From Bubalus kerabau (taxonomy: Eukaryota; Chordata; Mammalia; Artiodactyla; Bovidae), in assembly GCF_029407905.1 (NCBI RefSeq), contig NC_073628.1:14227501-14291500 (forward strand): a DNA stretch of 64,000 nt. The letters run 5' to 3'. The notes below the pieces were generated by a model that was not told the DNA's origin, did no database searches, and saw only the letters and a program-made list of their open reading frames with translations. Every line of letters starts with the position of its first letter. The first letter of the stretch is position 1. The translations under genes were made by a program, and so were the position numbers. Of this stretch, positions 44,616-57,590 are shown in pieces.

Positions 44616-46134
44616 CCTACAGCCAGACATCCTGGAATGCAAAGTCAAGTGGGCCTTAGGCAGCATCACTATGAACAAAACTAGTAGAGGTGATGAAATT
44701 CCAGTTGAGCTATTCCAAATCCTAAAAGATGATGCTGTGAAAATGCTTCTCTCAATATGCCAGCAAATCTGGAAAACTCAGCAGTGGCCACCGGACTGGA
44801 AAAGGTCAGTTTTCATTCCAATCCCCAAAAACAACAATGCCAACAAATGTTCAAACTACCACACAGTTGCTCTCATCTCACACACTAGTAAAGTAATGTT
44901 CAAAATTCTCCAAGCCAGGCTTCAACAGTACATGAACTGTGAACTTACAGATGTTCAAGCTGCTTATATAAAAGGCAGAGGAATGAGAGATCAAATTGCC
45001 AACATCCATTGGATTATTGAAAAAGCAAGAGAGTTCCAGAAAAAAATATCTATTTCTGCTTTATTGACTATGCCAAAGCCTTTGACTGTGTGGATCACCA
45101 CAAACTGTGTAAAATTCTTGAAGAGATGGGAATACCAGATCACCTGACCTACCTCATGAGAAATGTGTATGTAGGTCAGGAAGCAACAGTTAGAACTGGT
45201 CATGGAACAACAGGCTGGTTCCAAATAGGGAAAGGAGTACATCAAGGCTGTATATTGTCACCCTGCTTATTTAACTTATATGCAGAGGACATCATGAGAA
45301 ACATTGGGCAGGAAGAAGCACAAGCTGGAATCAAGATTGCTGAGAGAAATAGCAATAACCATAGATATGCAGATGACACCACCCTTATGACAGAAAGGGA
45401 AGTAGAACTAAAGAGCCTCTTGATGAAGAAAAAGTTGTCTTAAAGCTCAACATTCAGAAAACTAAGATCATGGCATCTGATCCCATCACTTCGTGGCAAA
45501 TAGATGAGGAAACAGTTGAAACAGTGACAGACTTTATTTTGGGGGACTCCAAAATCACTGCAAATGGTGAATGCAGCCATGAATTAAAAGACGCTTGTTC
45601 CTTGGAATAAAACTTATGACCAACCTAGACAGCATATTAAAAAGCAGAGACATTATTTTATCAACAAAGGTCCATCCAGTCAAGGCTGTGCTTTTTCCAG
45701 TAGTCATGTATGGATGTGAGTTGGATTATAAAGAAAGCTGAGCACTGAAGAATTGATGCTTTTGAACTGTGGTCTTGGAGAAGATTCTGGAGAATCCTTT
45801 GGATTGCAAGGAGGTCCAACCAGTCCATCCTAAATGAAATCAGTCCTGAATATTCATTGGAAGGACTGATACTGAAACTGAAACTCCAACACTTTGGCCA
45901 CCTGATGCAAAGAACCAACTCATTGGAAAAGACCCTGATGCTGGGTAATATTGAAGGTGGGAGGAGAAGGGGATGACAGAGGATGAGATGGTTGGTGGCA
46001 TCACCGACATGATGGACATGAGTTTGAGTAGGCTTCAGGAGTTGGTGATGGACAGGGAAGCCTGGCATGCTGCAGTCCATGGGGTCTCAAAGAGTCAGAC
46101 ACAACTGAGAGACTGAAGTGAACTGAACTGAACT
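44616..46134 (+). mobile_element. BovB, 5'-truncated, plus orientation
   Basis: About 1.5 kb covering RT to the 3' (CTGAA)n. RT motifs readable: QARLQQYM, IIEKAREFQ, HQGCILSPCLFNLYAED (45240-45290) and YADDTTLM (45364-45390). Frameshifts after 45443. Target duplication GAGCCATCA at 44607-44615 and 46135-46143. Confidence 0.93.
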
Positions 46135-46221
46135 GAGCCATCAGATGAATTAGCATGAATGTTAAAACCATCAAAAAAAGAGTTACAACTAATTAACTGA
46201 TAAAGTATATAAAAGTATACA

Positions 46222-46510
46222 AGGAACTTCCCAGGCGACTCAGTAGTAAAAATCTGCCTGTCAGTGTTGGATATGTGGGTTCCATCCCTGATCCTCAAAG
46301 ATCCCACCGGCAGTGGAGCATTTAAACCCTTGTACCACAGCTATTGAGCCTCTGCTCTAGAGTCTGGGAACTGCAACTACTGAGTCCCAGAGCCCATGCT
46401 TTGGGACAGGAGAAACCAAAGCAATAAGAAGCCTGCACACTGCAATGAAGAGTCGCCCTGGCTCATTGCAACTTGAGAAGCAAAAAAAATAAATAAATAA
46501 AATTATTTTT
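46222..46510 (+). mobile_element. CHR/ART2-type SINE
   Basis: GGAACTTCCCAGGCGACTCAG head through GCTATTGAGCCTCTGCTCTAG to an (AAAT)n tail. Confidence 0.85.
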
Positions 46511-46514
46511 AAAA

Positions 46515-46740
46515 TAAATAGAAAATAAAAAGTGTACTGGATGGAAAGAACAGCAGGTTAGACACTACAGAAGACAAAAATCAGTGTACTTGAAGAAGTA
46601 GCAGCAGAAACTATGCAAAACAAACCCTAAATTAAAAGAAAAATTGACTGGATGAAAAGTTAATTGTGCGCCAAGAGATCTTTGAAATAAATTTAAGAAT
46701 ACTAAACTACATGTAACTCTAGCCCCACAGGGACTTCATT
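46515..46740 (+). mobile_element. Old L1 (L1M) fragment, copy II
   Basis: Direct-orientation match to 43371-43560: both have AAACTATGCAAAACAAACC/AACCATGCAAAACAAACC and end CCCACAGG. Confidence 0.7.
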
Positions 46741-46752
46741 TCTGTTCCTTTT

Positions 46753-47625
46753 GCAACTCAAAACCACAATGAGGTACCATTTCACGCCAGTCAGAATGGC
46801 TGTTACCCAAAAGTCTACAAACAATAAATGCTGGAGACTGTCCAGAGAAAAGGGAACAACCCTCTTACACTGTTGGTAGGAATGCAAACTAGTACAGCCA
46901 CTATGGAGAACAGTGTGGAGATTCCTTAAAAAACTGGAACTAGACCTGCCATACGACCCAGCAATCCCACTGCTGGGCATACACATGGAGGAAACCAGAA
47001 TTCAAAGAGACACATGTACCCAAGGTTCATCGCAGCACTGTTTATAATAGCCAGGACATGGAAGCAACCTAGATGTCCATCAGTAGATGAATGGATAAGA
47101 AAGCTGTGATACATATACACAATGGAGTATTACTCAGCCATTAAAAAGAATACATTTGAATCAGTTCTAATGAGGTGTATGAAACTGCAGCCTATTATAC
47201 AGAGTGAAGTAAGCCAGAAAGAAAAATACCAATACAGCATACTAACACATATACGTTGAATTTAGAAAGATGGTAATGATAACCTTGTATACGAGACAGC
47301 AAAAGAGACACAGATGTATAGAACAGTCTTTTGGACTCTGTGGGAGAGGGCGAGGATGGGATGATTTGGGAGAAAGGCTTTGAAATATGTGTAATATCAT
47401 ATGTGAAACGAATCACCAGTCCAGGTTCGATGCATGATACAGGATGCTCAGGGCTGGTGCACTAGGATGACCCAGAGGGATGGTATGGGGAGGGAGGTGG
47501 GAGGTGGTTTCAGGATGGGGAACACGTGTACACCCATGACAGATTCATGTTGATGTATGGCAAAACCAATACAATATTTTAAAGTAATTAGCCTCCAATT
47601 AAAATAAATAAATTTATATTAAAAA
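46753..47625 (+). mobile_element. L1, 5'-truncated, with 3' tail
   Basis: End of ORF2 and 3' UTR, similar to 620-1470, ending AATTAGCCTCCAATTAAAATAAATAAAT. ORF2 is broken. Confidence 0.92.
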
Positions 47626-47680
47626 ATAAAACCTGTGGGGGAAAAATAAAATTAAAATATGCACATAATTTTTTTTAATG

Positions 47681-47902
47681 ATGCATGCACACATGTGTGT
47701 GCTCGGTTGTGTCCAAGTCTCTGCAAACCCACGGACTGTAACCCACCAGGTTCCTCTGTCCATGGGATTCTCCAGGCAGGAATATTGGAGTGGGTTGTCA
47801 TTTCCTTCTCCAGATTTTTCCCACCCAGGTATCAAACCCATAGCTCCTGTGGCTTCTGCACTGGCGGGTAGTTTCTTTACCACTGAGCCTCCTGGGAAGC
47901 CT
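47681..47902 (-). mobile_element. Bov-tA SINE
   Basis: Antisense Bov-tA from GTGTGTGCTCGGTTGTGTCC to CTCCTGGGAAGCC. Confidence 0.9.
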
Positions 47903-48132
47903 TAAAAATTATGCTTTTGTTTAAATGTGTGCTTGTTTTTTTTTTTTTTAACTCATTAGTGAGGTGGAGCATTTTTTTCATCTTTTTTTGCCCTTTTTTA
48001 CTTAGGAATCCTACACAAGCATCCTCAGCCCTTTTTTCGTTGTTGCCCTTTGTCTTCTTACTATATTGAAACAGCTTTGACATATATGACTGGAAACTAA
48101 GGCCCTTTAAAACTCTTATTTTAAGAGTTTAT

Positions 48133-48440
48133 TGGGACTTCTCTGGTGGCTCAGTGGTAAACAATCTGCCTGCCAATGAAGGAGACAGGAGTTCGATCCC
48201 TGGTCCAGGAAGATCGCACATGCTGCAAAGCAACTAAGCCAGTGTGCCACAACTATTGAGCCTGTGCTCTAGAGCCAGGGAGCCACAACTACTGAGCCCA
48301 CAAACCACAACTACTGAAGTCTGCACACTCTAGAGCCTGTGGTCTGCAACAGAAGTCACCACAACAAGAAGCCCACACATCACCACTAGAGAAAAGTCTG
48401 CACAGCAGCAAAGACCCAGCATAGGCAAAAATAAAAATAA
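48133..48440 (+). mobile_element. CHR/ART2A SINE, long copy
   Basis: GGGACTTCTCTGGTGGCTCAG head, then CTAAGCCAGTGTGCCACAAC and repeated ACAACTACTGAG units, ending AAAATAAAAATAAAAT. Confidence 0.9.
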
Positions 48441-48460
48441 AATTATATGGAGCTTGGGTC

Positions 48461-48745
48461 TCCCTGATAGCTCAGTTGGTAAAGAATCCAATCCCTGGGT
48501 TGGGATAGATCTGCTGGAGAAGGGATAGGCTACCCACTCCAGGATTCATGGGCTTCCATTGTGGCTCAGCTGGTAAAGAATCCGCCTGCAATGTGGGAGA
48601 CCTGGGTTCAATCCCTGGGTTGGGAAGATCCACTGGAGGGGGGAAGGACTGCCCACTCCAGTGTTCTGGCCTGGAGAATTCCATGGACCAGTTAATGGGG
48701 TCGCAAAGAGTTGGACACGACTCAGTGACTTTCACTTCACTTCAT
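48461..48745 (+). mobile_element. Bov-tA SINE pair (tandem)
   Basis: A partial copy at 48461-48548 joined to a complete copy at 48549-48745, both plus. The second ends GGACACGACTCAGTGAC. Confidence 0.88.
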
Positions 48746-49000
48746 AAAGAGCTTAAAATCACCATTATGTAAACATATGTAAACATATATGGGACCAAAT
48801 GTTTCAGATAGATTTAGAATTAGAGAACCAACAGATTTTTCTTCTGCCCTCCCAATAAACTGCTTTATTTTTTTTTTTAAGAAAATAACTGTTTAAAGCA
48901 AAAAATTGTAACAATATATTGTGTGATTTATAATGGATGTAGAAGTGAAATGTGTGACAACAACAGCAAAAAGGCCAGGAGGGAGGAATGAGAGCATAGC
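48746..49000. other. AT-rich spacer DNA
   Basis: T run at 48869-48880; no named element. Confidence 0.5.
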
Positions 49001-49260
49001 ATGATTAGGTTCTTATTCTACATGTAAAGCAATAGAGCACTTGACGATTGACTGGCAAGGTAAAGATGCATACCATGAATCTTAATACAGCCACTTCATA
49101 AAAAAGAGTTACACCTAATAAACTGACAAGGGATATAAAAGGGAATCATAAAAACTACTCAAAGCAAAGAAGTCAGGGGGAAAAATGAAAAATGGGAAGA
49201 AAGAACATGGGACAGATTCAAAACAAATAGCAAGATGATAGAATTAAACCCAATTAATTT
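49001..49260 (+). mobile_element. Old L1 (L1M) fragment, second copy of the 44320 segment
   Basis: TTCTTATTCTACATGTAAAGC and GGTAAAGATGCATACCATGAA match 44322-44395; the following AAAGAGTTACACCTAATAAACTG matches 46177-46200, beyond the BovB. Typical L1M inter-ORF or early ORF2 sequence. Confidence 0.7.
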
Positions 49261-50737
49261 TAATCCCACACATGTGAACGCAGATTGAAGACATAACCCA
49301 GGCCCCAGATGACAGCAGATCCCAATACGTTGCACTCTACAGGGAAACCAGGGAAACAGAACCTGCCAGGCTCCGGGGCCCATGCGCACAGGCACATAAC
49401 AGCCCAAAAAGTTTATATGGAACAGTAAGTTAGAAGAATTCAATCATACAAAGTATATTCTCTGTTTATAAAGAACTTAAATTAGAAATCAATGTTCATT
49501 GGACAGAAGAAGAATAAGGTGATAGCATAGTGCCAACCTTCCCTCTTTTACTACTTTAATTCTGCCCAGAAGGGAGCAGATAAATTGGCAGGACTTACAT
49601 GTCTCCAGTACTAGACATACCTGACTGGTGTTATTTGTTTAATTTTCATGTTTCAGTCTACCTTCTCCTCCCCTGTCTGCCCCATCTTAAGCCGCAGGAG
49701 CTAGTCTTCTAAGCCACAGCTACGTCACTACAAACAAATCTGTATGGTGTTTGCTGAGTTTCCAATAAACCGGTGAACCTTGTTTCTTCCTATTTTGTAC
49801 TTCTGACTCTTTTCTGCCAACCCTGGCTCTTGTCCCACCTCCTTAGATCCTGGTCCTCTGGCACTTGCACCTATGTTCCTATACACCAGGCCTCCATTAC
49901 ACCCAGTGGCATTTCTTTTCAGAGTGGCCATAATACATGCAAAAAGTGAAAGAGCAGGCAGCTCCTTACTCTCTTCTCTTGTTCCTTCATGACATACATT
50001 CACTGAAAGCCTGTGTAGCAAGTCTGTTACTTACACACCTTCAAGTTGAGAACTTTCAAAGATGTAAAAGTGCATTTGCATGTCCAAACACATCAGTTAG
50101 TTCACAGGTCTGACACACATCATTTTGGTTACATCCCTGACAAGTGATTATGCTTTTACATACTTTACTGTATAGAACTATATGGAGTAGAGTAGTACAG
50201 TATCTTTATTTCAAACCTACAATGTCTGAAAGTCCAGTTTTGAATGCCCTTTGAAATATAACTTGTTCATATATAGGGGACTTATTGTTCTGCTAAGACA
50301 TGTGGATACAAAAGTGAACACACCATCTCCAGGTCCAAGGAAGTCACATTCCTGGTTGGGATATTAGAGGAAATATGAGCTCTCCCTACTCCAATACATC
50401 TCAGTCCTTCAGATGACCTTGATCAGGAATAAAAAATATTAAAATAGTAATAATCATCTTGCTTTTACCTGCTTCAAAAAAGTGTTGTTTAGCTGCTGAG
50501 TACTGGATCTTGTTATGCTGGTGGACTGGATGGAGAAATGATATGAACAAGAGTAAGGAAGGTGAGACAGGTGGGTCAGAATGTGAGGTAACTAAGGCAA
50601 GATATTTGAGAAGCTGAAGGACCAAGAGATATTTGCAACCTGAGTTGGAAAAGCAGTTTTCAAAACAAATTGTGTCACGTGATAGGTAAAACCCCCAATT
50701 CAATCCTTAGAAGAGCTCTAGTGATGAGTTTGCCTTT

Positions 50738-50760
50738 GGTTGTTGTTGTTGTTGTTGTTT
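50738..50760 (+). repeat. (TTG)n microsatellite
   Basis: Seven TTG units in arm B. Confidence 0.9.
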
Positions 50761-51299
50761 CCTGGAATGCAGCTTGGATCATGAAGCAGTTTCTTGCTGC
50801 TGCTCCTTCCTCTTGGCTCCTAAATTGTGCCCGGCAGTTCAGGCTGATCCATCCAGAAAGGTTTTGTTCTTTTAGGCAGGAGCCGGAAACTGCCTACAAA
50901 ATACTCTACTCTCTGCTTTTCTTTCAACACCAAATACATTTTGTTATTAGGCAACATGCCCAATAGCTAAAAGACTGCATTTCCTACCTGCCAGTGCTCT
51001 TAGTCATGACTGGTGACTTTGTGATATAGCAGACATGTAAGAGCCATTTCTTGGAAGGCTGCTTTTTCAAGGAGCTGATTCAGCTGGAACATGAGTCTCT
51101 TTCCTTCCCTACCTTCTTCTTCAGTGCTGTCTTGTTTTCAGATGTGATGGCTGGAACTCTTGCAGCTGCTTTGGACCAATAGGTAAACTTGAAGATGGAT
51201 ACCACTCAAGGTCTGGCTGGCACACCTCCAGATTTATTTCAGTGGGAGAAAAAAAATCAAGTTTATCTTGTTAAAGGTACAGTTGTTTTAGTTTTTTGC

Positions 51300-52516
51300 A
51301 ATGTGCATCCAAACTTAATCCTGATACTAATATGTTTAGCCTTATTATTTTGTTGGGTTTAGTGATTAGATTTATATTTTAAATTTGTCTTATTTTTTAT
51401 TTTAAGGATTGGTTCATAAAGTGCACATATACCTAAATAGTATAAATGCAAAATTATTTTTAAAAATATTCTTACATATTTTGAATATTTCTTCTTTCTT
51501 TTCTTCTTTCCTTTTTTGTTTTCCCCACATTTGTGTAGCCTAGCATATGTCCTGTCTTAATATTGTCCGAATCCTTATTTACAGGTGAAAATTGGTGAAG
51601 GAAGAGGGTGGGGAGAACCAAAGAAGAACAAAGCACAGGGACATGAATGAAGGTTGGTGGTCCTTGTTACTTACCATGAATGTTCTGCAGTCAGATCACA
51701 TTCTCCTGCCCTTCTCTGTACCCATCACCCCCAGGTTTGCCATGACCATGGAAGTTACATTGGCCAGAAGAGTTTGAGTAGCAGTGACATATCATTTCAC
51801 AATGGAAGCCTTTAAGAACCAGAGTCTAATTGGCCTCACACTCCCTTCCCCTACATCCGGAGGGAAGCTCCATCTACTTACCTCCCTGAAAGTAAGTGTT
51901 GAACAGAGCCCCCGTCTACTAAACTCAGATGTGAGTGAGAAATAAATCTTAGTTATTAAGACTTTGAAATTTGGGCATTTTATGTTTTCATACTGTAAGT
52001 AACTTTCTCTTCACTGAAAGAGGGGAATATAACAAAAACTCCTATCATTTAGTAACTAAACTGTAACTAAATACCTAGTCTAGGGCCACCCAGCTGATAG
52101 TTCATTTCCTACCCTATCTTTAATTTTAAAATGCCTCTCTGACTTCATTGCAGCCACTGAGAAATGAGTGAAAGTACTTTGATAACTTCTGGTTATGCCC
52201 TTAAAGGAAAGGGACATATCCTGATTCCCCTTCTCCCATCGCTGGGATGCAGATGTAATGGCAGGAGCTGGAGCAGCCATGTAAGACCAGAGGTGAGTAT
52301 CACATATTCATGAAGGCAAAGCAACCAGAAAAAACTGGGCCCCCGTTACTGTGGAGCAATTGCTACTATTATTACATGAAAAGAAATGAAAGCGTTTTTA
52401 AGACAAGGGTATTTAGATTTTGAGTACAGAAGTTGAGCCTGTAACCTAACACCCATAGCCTAGTAACAAATCTGTGTGTTAGCCTTGTTTTGACATCAGA
52501 GTCTGGTGGATAGAGA
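51300..52516. other. Arm B core, no gene seen
   Basis: Low-copy DNA; 51600-51940 matches arm A 29935-29600 in reverse. No coding signal I can support. Confidence 0.55.
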
Positions 52517-52745
52517 CAGGCATTCCCGGATGCCAATTATAATAAAGAACCCGCCTGTCCAATGTTGGAAACATAAGAGTTGTGAGTTTGATACCCAAGT
52601 ATGGAAGATCCACTGGAGTATAGCATGGCAACTCACTCCAGTACTTTTGCTTGGAGAATCTCAAGGACAGAGGAGCCTGGAAGGGCTACAGTCCATGGGG
52701 TCACAAAAAAAATCGGACACAATTGAAGAGACTTAGCACACCACA
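52517..52745 (+). mobile_element. Bov-tA SINE, diverged
   Basis: AAAGAACCCGCCTGTCC, TCACTCCAGTACTTTTGC, GGAGCCTGGAAGGGCTACAG; the tail holds an A-rich expansion at 52706-52712. Confidence 0.82.
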
Positions 52746-54556
52746 CAAACAGAGACTAGATCTACTCACATGGACTACAAGTGGGTTAAGTGAGAGCCAT
52801 GTCCTCCAGAACCTGTGGTCTAGCATGGGTTTCAGAAACTCACTTCCGTTCAGTTCAGTTGCTCAGTTGCGTTCGACTCTTTGAGACCCCATGGATTGCA
52901 ATACGCTGGGCTTTTCTGTCCATCACCAACTCCTGGAGGCTGCTCAAACTCATGCCTATTGAGTCAGTGATGCCATCCAACAATCTCATCCTCCGTCATC
53001 CCCTTCTCCTCCTGCCTACAATATTTCCCAGCACCACGGTCTTTTCCAATGAGTTGGTTCTTCTCATCAAGTGGCCAAAGTATTGGAGTTTCACCTTCAA
53101 TGTCAGTCCTTGTAATGAATATTCAGGACTGATCTTCTTTAGGATGGACTGGTTTGATCTCCTTGGAGTCAAAGGGACTCTCAAGAGTCTTCTCCAACAC
53201 CACGGTTCAAAATATCAATTCTCCAGTGCTCAGCTTTCTTTATAGTCCATCTCTCACATCCATACATGATTACTGGAAAAACCAAAGCCTTGACTAGATG
53301 AATCTTTGTTCGCAATGTAATGTCTCTGCTTTTTATATGCTGTCTAAGTTGGTCATAAGTTTTCTTCCAAGGAACAAACATCTTTTAATTTCATGGTTGA
53401 AGTGACCATCTGCAGTGATTTTGGAGCCCCCAAAAATAAAGTCTGTCACTGTTTCCACTGTTTCCACATCTATTTCCCATGAAATGATGGGACCAGATGC
53501 CAATGTCTTAGTTTTCTGAATGCTGAGCTTTAAGCCAACTTTTCCACCCTCCTCTTTCACTTTCCTCATGAGGCTCTTTAGTTCTTCTCCGCTTTCTGCC
53601 ATGAGGCTGGTGTCATCTACGTATCTGAGGTTATTGATATTTCTCCTGGCAATCTTGATTCCAGCTTGTGCTTCATCCAGCCCAGCATTTTGCATAATGT
53701 ACTCTGCACATAAGTTAAATAAGCAGGATTACAATATACAGCCTTGGTGTACTCCTTTCCCGATTTGGAACCAGGCAGTTGTTCCATATCCAGTTCTAAC
53801 TGTTGCTTCTTGAACTGCACACAGCTTTCTCAGGAGGCATGTGAGGTGGTCTAGTATTTCCATCTCTTTAAGAATTTTCCACAGTTTATTGTGATCCACA
53901 CAGTCAAATGCTTTGGCATAGTCAATAATGCAAAAGTGGATGTTTTACTAGAACTCTCTTGCCTTTTTCCATTATTCAACACGTATTGGCAATTTGACCT
54001 TTGGTTCCTCTGCCTTTTCTAAAACCAGCTTGAACATCTGAAGTTCATGCTTCATGTACTATTGATGCCTGCCTTGGAGAATTTTGAGCATTACTTTGCT
54101 AGCATGTGACATGAATGCAATTGTGTGGAAATTTGGGCATTCTTTGGCACTGCCTTTCTTCAGAACTGGAATGAAAATTGACTTTTTCCAGTCCTGTGGC
54201 CACTGCCGAGTTTTCCAGATTTGCTGGCATATTGAGTGCAGCACTTTCACAGCATCATCTTTTAGGATTTGAAATAGCTCAACTGGATTCCATCACCTGG
54301 ACTAGCTTTGTTCATAGGGATGCTTCCTAAGGCCCTCTTGACTTCACATTCCAGGGTGTCTGGCTCTAGGTGATGATCAAATCATCGTGGTTATTTGGGT
54401 CATAAAGATCTTTTTTGTATATTTCTTCTGTGTATTCTTACCACCTCTTCTTAATATCTTCTGTTTCTGTTTGGTCCATACCATTTCTGTCCTTTATTGT
54501 GCTCATGTTTGCATGAAATTTTCCATTGGTATCTCTAATTTTCCTGAAGAAATTTC

Positions 54557-56819
54557 TTCAGTTCAGTTCAGCTGTTCAGTTGTGTCTGACTCTTTGGGAC
54601 GCCATGAATTGCAGCACGCCAGACCTCCTTGTCCATCACCAACTCCTGGAGTTTACCCAAACTCATGTCCATTGAGTCAGTGATGTCCTCTAACCATCTC
54701 ATCCTGTTTTGTCCCCTTCTCCTCCTGCCCTCAATCTTTCCCAGCATCAGGGTCTTTTCCAATGAATTGGAACTTCTCATCAGGTGGCCAAAATATTGGA
54801 ATTTCAGCTTCAACATCAGTCTGTCCAATGAACATCCAGGACTGATCTCCTTTAGGATGGACTGGTTGGATCTCATTATAGTCCAAGGGACTCAAGAGTC
54901 TTCACCAACACCACAGTTCAAAAGCATCAGTTCTTCACCACTCAGCTTTTTTTATAGTCCAACTCTTACATCCATACATGACCACTGGAAAAAACAAAGC
55001 CTTGACTAGATGAATCTTTGTTCGCAATGTAATGTCTCTGCTTTTTATATGCTGTCTAAGTTGGTCATAAGTTTTCTTCCAAGGAGTAAGCGTCTTTTAA
55101 TTTCATGGCTGCAATCACCATCTGCAGTGATTTTGGAGCCCCAAAAAGTAAACTCAGCCACTGTTTCCACATCAATTTGCCATGAAGTGATGGGACCAGA
55201 TGGCATGATCTTAGTTTTCTGAATTTTGAGCTTTAAACCAACTGCTTAACTCTCCTCTTTCACTTTTTCAAAAGGCTTTTTCATTCTTCTTCACTTTCTA
55301 CTAATAGGGTAGTGTCATCTGCATATCTGAGGTTATTGAGACTTCTCATGGAAATCTTGATTCCAGCTTGTGCTTCTTCCAGTCCAGTGTTTCTCATGAT
55401 GTATTCTGCATATAAGTTAAATAAGCACAGTGGCAATATACAGCCTTGACATACTTCTTTTCCTATTTGGAACCAGTCTGTTGTTCCATGTCCAGTTTTA
55501 ACTGTTGCTTCCTGACCTGCATACAGGTTCCTCAAGAGGCAGGTCAGGTGGTCTGGTATTCCCATCTCTTTCAGAATTCTCCACAGTTTATTGTGATCCA
55601 CACAGTCAAAGGCTTTGGCATAGTCAATAAAGCAGAAATAGATGCTTTTCTGGAACTCTCTTGCTTTCTTGATGATCCAGCAGATGTCAGCAATTTGATC
55701 TCTTGTTCCTCTGCCTTTTGTAAAGCCAGCTTGAACATCTGGAAGTTCATGGCTCATGTATTGGTGAAGCCTGGCTTGAAGAATTTTGAGCATTACTTTA
55801 CTAGCGTGTGAGATGAGTGCAATTGTGCAGTAGTTTCAGCATTCTTTGGCATTGCCTTTCTTTAGGATCAGAATGAAAACTGACCTCATCCAGTCCTGTG
55901 CCCACTGCTGAGTTTTCCAGATTTGCTGCATATTGAGTGCAGCACTTTCAGAGCATCATCTTTCAGGATTTGATATAGCTCAACGGGAACTCCATCACCT
56001 CCACTAGCTTTATTCATAGTGATGGTTCTTAAGGCCCACTTGACTTCACCTTCCAGGATGTCTGGTTTTAGGTGAGTGATCACACCATCGTGATTATCTG
56101 AGTCGTGAAGATCTTTTTCATATAGTTCTTCTGTGTATTCTTGCCACCTCTTCTTAACATCTTCTGCTTCTGTTAGGTCCATTCAATTTCTGTCCTTTAT
56201 TGAGCCCATTTTTGCATGAAATGTCCCCTTTGTATCTCTAATTTTCTTGAAGAGATCTCTAGTCTTTCTCATTCTATTGTTTCCTCTATTTCTTTGCATT
56301 GATCTCTGAGGAAGGCTTTATCTCTCCTTTCTATTCTTTGGACCTCTGCATTCAAATGGGTATATCTTTCCTTTTGTCCTTTGCTTTTTGCTTCTCTTTT
56401 TTTCACAGCTATTTTTAAGGTGTCCTCAGAGAGCCATTTTGCTTTTTTGCATTTCTTTTACTTGAGGATGGTCTTGATCCCTGTCTCCTCTACAATGTCA
56501 CTAACCTCTGTCCATAGTTCATCAAGCACTGTGTCTATCAGATGTAGTCCCTTAAATCTATTTCTCACTTCCACTGACTAATCATAAGGGATTTGATTTA
56601 GGTCATACCTGAATGATCTAGTGATTTTCCCCACTTTCTTCAATTTAAGTCTGAATTTGGCAATAAGGAGTTCATGATCTGAGGCACAGTCCCCTCCTGG
56701 TCTTGTTTTTGCTGACTGTATAGAGCTTCTCCATTTTTGGCTACAAAGAATATAGTCAATCTGATTTCAGTGTTGACCACCTGGGGATATCCATGTGTAG
56801 AGTCTTCGCTTGTGTTGTT
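54557..56819 (-). mobile_element. Inner BovB copy
   Basis: New 3' end CAGTTCAGTTCAGCTGTTCAG starts in the middle of the outer copy; continues to the 5' region (GTCTTCGCTTGTGTTGTTG). RT pieces on the minus strand include FIDYAKAFDCVDHNKLW (55640-55580) and YADDTTL (about 55325). Confidence 0.9.
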
Positions 56820-56892
56820 GGTCATAACAAAAACCCTCTTACAACAACACAAGGAGAGACTCAACACATGGACATCACCAGATGGTCAATAC

Positions 56893-57098
56893 CAGCAGCA
56901 ACTTCACTCACTCAGTCGTGTCCGACTCTTTGCAACCCCGTGGACTGTAGCCCACCAGGCTTCTTTGTCCATGGGATTCTCCAGGCAAGAATACTGGAGT
57001 GGGTTGCCATTTCCTTCTCCAGGGGATCTTCCTGACCCAGGGATTAAACCCAAGTCTCCCATATTGCAGGCAGATGCTTTAACCTCTGAGCCACCAGG
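56893..57098 (-). mobile_element. Bov-tA SINE with perfect target duplication
   Basis: Antisense Bov-tA inside the inverted BovB segment, flanked by GATGGTCAATAC on both sides (56881-56892 and 57099-57110). Confidence 0.95.
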
Positions 57099-57325
57099 GA
57101 TGGTCAATACTGAAATCAAATTGATTATATTCAGAAACTCAATCAAGAGCAAATTCACTTGGCCCAGATAGCTTCATGCATCTGTAGCAAAACTTGTACA
57201 GGAACCTATATCAGTCCCAGTTTCAAAGAACCACTGGAGTAGGGTACAACCTTGGGTTATCCTCCCCAGAAGTAGCTCATGACTCAAGGTTTCATGTACA
57301 AGGGATTCAAAGTTACTCCCAGAGA

Positions 57326-57590
57326 GACTTCCCTGGTGGTCCAGTGGTTAGGAGTCTGCCTGCTGGTACAGAGGATATGGGTTGGATCCCTGGTTTGGAA
57401 AGATTCCACATGCTTGGAGACAACTAAGCCTGTGTGTCTTAAGTACTGAACCCTTACACACTAGAGCTCATGATCTGCAATAAGAGAAGCCACTGCAATG
57501 AGAAGCCTTCTTGCCACAACTAGAGAATAGCTCTCACTCACTAAAATCAGAGAAGGCTCATGCAGCAACGAAGGCTGGCACAGTCAAAAA
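57326..57590 (+). mobile_element. CHR/ART2-type SINE
   Basis: GACTTCCCTGGTGGTCCAGTG head, GGATCCCTGGTTTGGAAAG, tail GCAACGAAGGCTGGCACAG then A run. Confidence 0.9.

Larger units (their letters stand above)
52843..57129 (-). mobile_element. Outer BovB with nested BovB and 5' inversion
   Basis: Outer 12-base target duplication TTCAGAAACTCA at 52831-52842 and 57130-57141. 52849-54556 is BovB in minus orientation (3' end first). 54557-56819 is a second BovB in minus orientation. 56820-57129 is BovB 5' sequence in plus orientation, interrupted by a Bov-tA. Confidence 0.85.
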
